Below are positions 59,314-64,000 of a stretch of DNA of 64,000 nucleotides, in pieces (position 1 is the stretch's first letter; every line of letters starts with the position of its first letter). The notes below the pieces were generated by a model that saw only the letters and a list, made by a program, of their open reading frames with translations, had not been told where the DNA came from and made no database searches. The position numbers and the translations under genes are program-made. The DNA lies in contig CAINDG010000018.1 in NCBI GenBank assembly GCA_903847315.1, positions 1 through 64,000 of the forward strand, given 5' to 3'. The DNA comes from an uncultured Planctomycetota bacterium (GTDB lineage: Bacteria; Planctomycetota; Phycisphaerae; Sedimentisphaerales; UBA12454).

Positions 59314-60576
59314 ATGTCAATGACAATAACAGAAAAGATACTTGCCGCGGCGGCAGGTAAAAAAAATGTCGAACCCGGCGATATAATCGACGCGAAAATC
59401 GACTGCATAATGTGCCACGATGTAACGACGCCGGCGGCGATTTCGATGCTGAAGGAAAAAGGAATCGATAAGGTTTTCGATACTGAAAAAATTGTCGTTA
59501 CTCCAGACCATTTTCAGCCGGCAAAAGATATCAAAAGCGCAGAACTGCACAAAAGACTCGATAGCTGGGCAAGGGAAAAGAAAATAAAATTCTATTACCC
59601 ACTCGGCAAGGCAGGCGTTTGCCACGCATTACTTCCTGAACAGGGGCATATCAGGCCCGGCGAAGTAATTATCGGCGGCGACAGTCATACGTGCACATAC
59701 GGTGCATTTGCGGCATTTTCAACGGGCATCGGCTCGACAGATTTAGCGGCCGCTATCGCTACGGGAACACTGTGGTTTAGAGTTCCCGCATCGATGAAGT
59801 TTGTACTTAACGGTAAACTTTCAAAAGGCGTTTACAGCAAGGATGTGATTTTAGCTTGTATAGCAAAAATCGGCACGGACGGTGCGCTTTATAAGGCGAT
59901 GGAATTTACAGGCCCGACCCTTAAAGAGATGTCGATGGAAGCGCGAATGACCATTACGAATATGGCAATCGAAGCGGGCGCTAAGAACGGCATTATCGGC
60001 TTTGACGAGATAACGAAAAAATATCTCGATGAACATCTGAAAGATAAAAAACAATATAAAGTTTATCAATCGGATGCGGATGCCAAGTACGAACAGACCA
60101 TCGAAATAGATTGTTCTAAGCTTGAGCCGATAGTCGCAATGCCTCATCTGCCCAGCGGCGGAAAACCGATAAGCCAGTGCGCGGGAATGAAGATGGACCA
60201 GTCTTATATCGGAAGCTGCACTAACGGCAGAATTGAAGATTTAAGAATTGCCGCGGCGATAATGAAAGGTAAAAAGGTCGCGATACGGACGATTATCGTA
60301 CCTGCAACGCCTGAAATATGGAAACAAGCGATGGATGAAAAATTGTTCGATATCTTCTATGCGGCAGGATGCGTAATTTCCGCACCGACCTGCGGGGCGT
60401 GTCTCGGCGGATTTATGGGAATACTCGCCGCAGGCGAAAAATGCGTAAGCACAACGAATCGTAACTTTGTCGGCAGAATGGGAAGCCCAAAGAGTGAAGT
60501 CTATCTTGCTTCTCCGGCTACTGCTGCGGCAAGTGCAGTCGAAGGAAAATTAGTTGATCCAAGAAAGTATATGTGA
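59314..60576 (+). CDS. leuC: 3-Isopropylmalate dehydratase, large subunit
   Basis: Isomerises 2- to 3-isopropylmalate with a 4Fe-4S cluster. The 420-residue subunit (archaeal/homoaconitase-like short type) has [61 protein letters not shown], and cluster Cys in YIGSCTNGR and PTCGACLGG. It starts 8 bp after leuA and overlaps no gene; leuD follows at once. Confidence 0.95.
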   Translation: MSMTITEKILAAAAGKKNVEPGDIIDAKIDCIMCHDVTTPAAISMLKEKGIDKVFDTEKIVVTPDHFQPAKDIKSAELHKRLDSWAREKKIKFYYPLGKAGVCHALLPEQGHIRPGEVIIGGDSHTCTYGAFAAFSTGIGSTDLAAAIATGTLWFRVPASMKFVLNGKLSKGVYSKDVILACIAKIGTDGALYKAMEFTGPTLKEMSMEARMTITNMAIEAGAKNGIIGFDEITKKYLDEHLKDKKQYKVYQSDADAKYEQTIEIDCSKLEPIVAMPHLPSGGKPISQCAGMKMDQSYIGSCTNGRIEDLRIAAAIMKGKKVAIRTIIVPATPEIWKQAMDEKLFDIFYAAGCVISAPTCGACLGGFMGILAAGEKCVSTTNRNFVGRMGSPKSEVYLASPATAAASAVEGKLVDPRKYM

Positions 60577-60583
60577 GGTAATA

Positions 60584-61060
60584 ATGTCAAAGGCACATGT
60601 ATATAAACGAGATCATATAAATACGGACGAGATAATACCGGCAAGGTATCTTAATACGGACAATACGGCTGAATTGGCAACGCATTGTATGGAAGACCTT
60701 GATACGGATTTTGTCAAAAAATGCAAAGCCGGCGATTGTATAGTTGCCGGCGACGATTTCGGCTGCGGTTCAAGCAGAGAACACGCTGTCTGGGCTCTTC
60801 AGGGAGCAAAAGTCGGCGCGGTTATCGCAAAAAGCTTTGCGCGGATTTTCTACCGCAACTGCATCAACTGCGGTTTTTACCCGATCGAACTTGCGGACGC
60901 CGCGGAAAAAATCAACAATGGCGATGAAATTGAAATAGATTACAAAAAAGGCGTTATAAAAAACAAAACGCAGAAGAAAGAATTTACGTTTAAACCGCTT
61001 CCGGATTTCGCGATTGAGATTATCAACGACGGCGGATTATTAGAACATATAAAAAAATAA
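60584..61060 (+). CDS. leuD: 3-Isopropylmalate dehydratase, small subunit
   Basis: The 158-residue swivel-domain subunit has [67 protein letters not shown] 60584 behind GAGGTAATA is chosen; the frame's earlier start lies inside leuC. Same operon. Confidence 0.94.
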   Translation: MSKAHVYKRDHINTDEIIPARYLNTDNTAELATHCMEDLDTDFVKKCKAGDCIVAGDDFGCGSSREHAVWALQGAKVGAVIAKSFARIFYRNCINCGFYPIELADAAEKINNGDEIEIDYKKGVIKNKTQKKEFTFKPLPDFAIEIINDGGLLEHIKK

Positions 61061-61087
61061 AAATAAAAAAATTAAGGAAAGGGACAA

Positions 61088-62173
61088 ATGAAGACGTACA
61101 AGATTGCTGTAATGGGCGGCGACGGGACAGGGCCGGAAGTAACGGCTGAGGCTGTAAAGGTTTTAAAGGCTGCTGCCGCGAAGATTGGGTTTAAAGCCGA
61201 TTTGACTGAATTCGATTTCGGCGGCGAAAGATACAAAAGAACAGGCGAGACTCTGCCGGACAGCGCGGTCGAAGAACTGCGCAAGTTCGACGCGATTCTG
61301 CTTGGCGCTATCGGCCATCCGGACGTAAAGCCGGGCATTCTGGAAAAAGGGATTCTGCTCAAGGCCCGCTTTGAGCTTGACCAGTATATAAATCTTCGGC
61401 CTGTAAGATTGTTTCCCGGCGTCGAGACGCCGTTGAAAGGCAAAGGGCCCAAAGAGATAGACTATGTTGTCATCCGTGAAAATACCGGCGACGCATATAC
61501 CGGCACAGGCGGCTTTACTATGAAAGGTACGCCTAACGAAGTTGCTGTGCAATCGGCAGTTTATACCAGATTCCAGGTTGACAGATGCCTGAAGTACGCC
61601 TTTGAGTACACGAAAAAATACGGCAAAAAAGCTCGCGGCGTCGGGCCGGAAAATACACTTGCTCTTGTCGGCAAGACAAACGTCCTTACGTTTATTTATG
61701 ACCTTTGGGAAAGAGCGTTTCACGAGATGGGAAAGAAATATTATCCCGATATCCGCAGAGATTATTATCACGTTGACGCGACCTGTATGTGGATGGTTAA
61801 GAGTCCTGAGTGGTTCGACGTGCTGGTAACCGGCAATATGTTCGGCGACATTATTACCGACCTCGGCGCGATAACACAGGGCGGAATGGGCATCGCGGCA
61901 GGCGGAAACCTCAATCCACAGGGCGTTTCGATGTTCGAGCCTATCGGCGGAAGCGCACCGAAATATACAGGCATGGGCGTTATCAATCCGCTGGCGGCAA
62001 TCTGTGCGGCTCAAATGATGCTCGAGACGCTGGGCGAAGAAAAAGCAGCGAAAAAAATCGAAGACGCTGTCAAATTCGTAACCGCCAACAAGATGAAGAG
62101 TATGGCGGCCGGCAAAATGGGATATTCAACTTCCCAGGTCGGCGATCTTGTAGCAACAAAAGTTGCAGAATAA
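61088..62173 (+). CDS. leuB: 3-Isopropylmalate dehydrogenase
   Basis: NAD-dependent oxidative decarboxylation of 3-isopropylmalate. The 361-residue protein has MGGDGTGPEVTAEAV, LLGAIGHPDVKPG, LDQYINLRPVRLFPG, VIRENTGDAYTGTGG, VDATCMWMVKSPEWFDVLVTGNMFGDIITDLG and GGSAPKYTGMGVINPLA. It is the last leu gene. An AAGGAAAGG ribosome site precedes it, and a terminator follows. Confidence 0.95.
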   Translation: MKTYKIAVMGGDGTGPEVTAEAVKVLKAAAAKIGFKADLTEFDFGGERYKRTGETLPDSAVEELRKFDAILLGAIGHPDVKPGILEKGILLKARFELDQYINLRPVRLFPGVETPLKGKGPKEIDYVVIRENTGDAYTGTGGFTMKGTPNEVAVQSAVYTRFQVDRCLKYAFEYTKKYGKKARGVGPENTLALVGKTNVLTFIYDLWERAFHEMGKKYYPDIRRDYYHVDATCMWMVKSPEWFDVLVTGNMFGDIITDLGAITQGGMGIAAGGNLNPQGVSMFEPIGGSAPKYTGMGVINPLAAICAAQMMLETLGEEKAAKKIEDAVKFVTANKMKSMAAGKMGYSTSQVGDLVATKVAE

Positions 62174-62181
62174 TTAAAAAT

Positions 62182-62216
62182 AATCCCGCACCTGTTCGTT
62201 CAGGTGCGGGATTTTA
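62182..62216 (+). terminator. Intrinsic terminator of the leu operon
   Basis: AATCCCGCACCTG (62182-62194), loop TTCGTT, CAGGTGCGGGATT (62201-62213), then TTTT. A 13-bp perfect stem; the T run is short. Confidence 0.8.
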
Positions 62217-62243
62217 CAGTTTTAATTTTTTATTTCAGATGCT

Positions 62244-63230
62244 ATGCCTGCAAATCTGACACCAGCTTATTTAAAGGCTGACAAGTGGTTCAGGGAAGCA
62301 ACCACTGATGAGGAGAAAATTCTTGCGCTCCAGGAGATGATGAGAGTCATCCCCAAGCACAAAGGCACAGAGCATATCCAGGCAGACCTGCGAAAAAAAA
62401 TGAGCGCTCTGAAGGAATCTGCCGAAAAAAAGAAAAAGGCTTCGCACGGCTTTGATATTTTTCATATTCCCAAAACCGGGGCTGGACAAGTGACACTTTT
62501 GGGACTGCCCAACAGCGGAAAAAGCGCAATTGTTTCGGGCACTACTCACGCAAAGGCACATGTGGCCGACTTTCCTTTTACGACAAGCATTCCACTGCCC
62601 GGAATAGCGCTATTCGAAGACATAAAAATCGAGATAGTCGATATACCGCCGATAACGGCGGACTTTGCACCATCGGGTATAATCAATGCGTTTCGCAATT
62701 GCGACCTTATCGGTGTCGTAATAGATTTAAGCGGCAATATACAAGAGCAGGTTAAAGTCTGCTTTGATTTTCTCGAATCAAGAAGACTTTTGCCTGACCC
62801 TAATAGTCCCATTCTGGATGAAGACGGTAAATCTCTGGCGAGAAAATGTTTTATCATCGCGACAAAACAAGATTCGGCGCCGCCGGACGCCATTGATAAT
62901 TTAAAAAAGCAGTTAACAAGGCCGATTGAAATTTCCATAATATCCGTCAATGATAAAACGAGCCTCGATAAAATGCTCGCGGATATTTTCAAATTGCTGG
63001 ATATCGTCAGGATATACGCGAAAAAGCCCGGCCATGAACCAGATATGAAGGACCCTTTTGTTTTGCCCAGAGGTTCAACTGTTATGGATTTGGCACAGTC
63101 GATTCACAAGGAATTGGCAGAAAAACTGAAAACGGCCCGTTGCTGGGGCAGCACCGTTCATAACGGCCAGAACGTACATAAAACGCATATTCTGTGCGAT
63201 AAAGATATTATAGAATTGCATTTCTTATAA
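62244..63230 (+). CDS. DRG/OBG-like GTPase with TGS domain
   Basis: The 328-residue protein has a charged N-terminal helical region (1-75), a G domain with P-loop GLPNSGKS (87-94), a DxxG-type G3 region replaced by IVDIPPI (no Gly-Gln as in Ras), TKQDS in place of NKxD, and a C-terminal TGS domain (about 260-328, LPRGSTVMDLAQSIHKELAEKL). This is the developmentally-regulated-GTP-binding protein layout, associated with ribosomes. The atypical G3 and G4 motifs suggest altered nucleotide handling. Confidence 0.85.
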   Translation: MPANLTPAYLKADKWFREATTDEEKILALQEMMRVIPKHKGTEHIQADLRKKMSALKESAEKKKKASHGFDIFHIPKTGAGQVTLLGLPNSGKSAIVSGTTHAKAHVADFPFTTSIPLPGIALFEDIKIEIVDIPPITADFAPSGIINAFRNCDLIGVVIDLSGNIQEQVKVCFDFLESRRLLPDPNSPILDEDGKSLARKCFIIATKQDSAPPDAIDNLKKQLTRPIEISIISVNDKTSLDKMLADIFKLLDIVRIYAKKPGHEPDMKDPFVLPRGSTVMDLAQSIHKELAEKLKTARCWGSTVHNGQNVHKTHILCDKDIIELHFL

Positions 63231-63238
63231 GAAACTGA

Positions 63239-63445
63239 ATGGATAAAAAGATGGAATGTAAGAAAAAAGAGAATCTGAAATTTTGCAGTTGTTCATATCC
63301 AGGCTGCGACAATAAAGGTATCTGCTGCCAGTGTCTTCAATATCATTTAGAGTCGAAACAATTGCCCGGCTGCTGTTTCCCGGGCGATGTCGAAAAAACT
63401 TTTGACCGAAGTTTTAAATCCTTTGCAAGAGCCTGGAAATTATAA
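63239..63445 (+). CDS. Cys-rich small protein, DUF6485-like
   Basis: The 68-residue protein has nine Cys in MECKKKENLKFCSCSYPGCD, KGICCQCLQYH and LPGCCFP, followed by EKTFDRSFKSFARAW. This is the DUF6485-type cysteine-cluster protein, probably a metal-binding or Fe-S protein of unknown role. It starts 8 bp after the GTPase gene, so the two are likely cotranscribed; its end overlaps aroK by 6 bp convergently. Confidence 0.85.
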   Translation: MDKKMECKKKENLKFCSCSYPGCDNKGICCQCLQYHLESKQLPGCCFPGDVEKTFDRSFKSFARAWKL

Positions 63446-63952
63446 AAAAGTTTTGAGCCGCTCAATAATTTCTCCGACAACTTGTTCGTGAGTCAGGCTG
63501 CGGCAATCAATTGTGATATCCGCCCATTTTTCATAAAGAGGCGTTCGTCTTTTATATAAATCGTCGAGGGTTTGTCCTTTACTCATCACAACGCCGCGGA
63601 TGTTTAAATCCGTCAGGCGTTTTTTTATCATCTCAAGCGGCAAATCAAGATAAATAACCGTTCCGTTTGCCTTAAGACAGCTCATCGCCGAATCGCTGTA
63701 AACGACACTTCCGCCGGTCGCAATCACGCAATTTGTCTTATCTATACAGCAAATATGCTCAGCCTCGAGTTTGCAAAATTTATCCAGACCGTCAGAATTA
63801 ATAATCTCCTGCAGTGTTCTGCCAACAAGGGCCTGAATAAAAACATCCGTATCGAGAAAATATCTACCCAGTCTTTTTGCCAGCAGAACGCCGATAGTGC
63901 TTTTGCCGACCGCGGGCATGCCGATAAGAATGATATTTTTATTTTGGTCCAT
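63440..63952 (-). CDS. aroK: Shikimate kinase
   Basis: ATP-dependent phosphorylation of shikimate in the aromatic pathway. The 170-residue protein has Walker A GMPAVGKST (11-19), FLDTDVFIQ (shikimate Asp), IINSDGLDKFCKLEAEHI, IATGGSVV, and the lid region RTPLYEKWADI. Family length is about 170. Its promoter lies outside the window. It is a step of the same pathway as tyrA but not linked to it. Confidence 0.94.
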   Translation of the reverse strand: MDQNKNIILIGMPAVGKSTIGVLLAKRLGRYFLDTDVFIQALVGRTLQEIINSDGLDKFCKLEAEHICCIDKTNCVIATGGSVVYSDSAMSCLKANGTVIYLDLPLEMIKKRLTDLNIRGVVMSKGQTLDDLYKRRTPLYEKWADITIDCRSLTHEQVVGEIIERLKTFL

Positions 63953-64000
63953 TTTGCCGGTCTTTTTGCTCTTTTAGGGCATCTTCAAAAAATTGCTTCG

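Overview
The window is a bacterial chromosomal segment of moderate GC, with compact coding interrupted by intergenic spacers that carry several families of short palindromic repeats. The gene set suggests a Planctomycetota bacterium of the class Phycisphaerae (Sedimentisphaerales-like): sigma-54 with a soluble NtrBC-type pair, a large PurS/PurL-type FGAM synthase, small orphan membrane proteins of planctomycete type, an orphan PilZ protein and an Fn3/PKD secreted protein. This placement is an inference from gene content; no rRNA or other phylogenetic marker RNA is present.

Layout. 0-4 kb: a cut-off orphan gene, flavin reductase, proC, then an ECF sigma factor split by an in-frame amber codon, a small membrane protein (anti-sigma candidate) and signal peptidase I. 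3.9-10.7 kb: ferredoxin, SRP RNA (minus strand), dnaX, two orphan genes wedged between dnaX and recR, recR, and rpoN. 10.7-18.8 kb: a PpiD/SurA-like membrane protein with two small membrane proteins, hemL, an orphan membrane protein, a beta-hydroxyacid dehydrogenase, an amidase-like protein lacking a zinc ligand, a secreted orphan and a PilZ protein. 19.1-21.7 kb: NtrB-like kinase and NtrC-like sigma-54 activator. 21.6-27.4 kb (minus): tyrA-purL-[EVE/HsdR-N-like nuclease]-purQ. 27.5-40.6 kb: accA, dprA with a truncated second copy of its 5' end, folC, folP, pdxB, amrS, a glycolate-oxidase-type flavoprotein, MlaFE-type ABC genes and a methyltransferase.

40.7-45.5 kb is an accessory island with a defence flavour: an SRA-like/HNH nuclease gene interrupted by an in-frame TGA, an unrecognised soluble protein overlapping a four-helix membrane protein, a complete DarT-DarG toxin-antitoxin pair and an HNH/AP2-type endonuclease. 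The soluble/membrane pair next to DarTG is the best candidate here for an undescribed system.

45.9-64 kb returns to housekeeping: a B12-binding-like protein without the cobalt-ligating His, xylulokinase, a lipoprotein plus a 1284-residue Fn3/PKD secreted protein, a DUF4870-type protein, a glycosyltransferase with a YjbQ protein, truA, asd, leuACDB preceded by a small Leu-rich leader ORF, a DRG/TGS-type GTPase, a DUF6485-like Cys-rich protein and aroK.

Regulatory and repeat features include several sigma-70 promoters placed so close to the start codon that leaderless mRNAs are predicted, clear intrinsic terminators, and at least four families of dispersed repeats. One repeat copy forms the 3' end of a gene, another lies in frame inside a coding sequence, and a third lies at the break of the truncated dprA copy.
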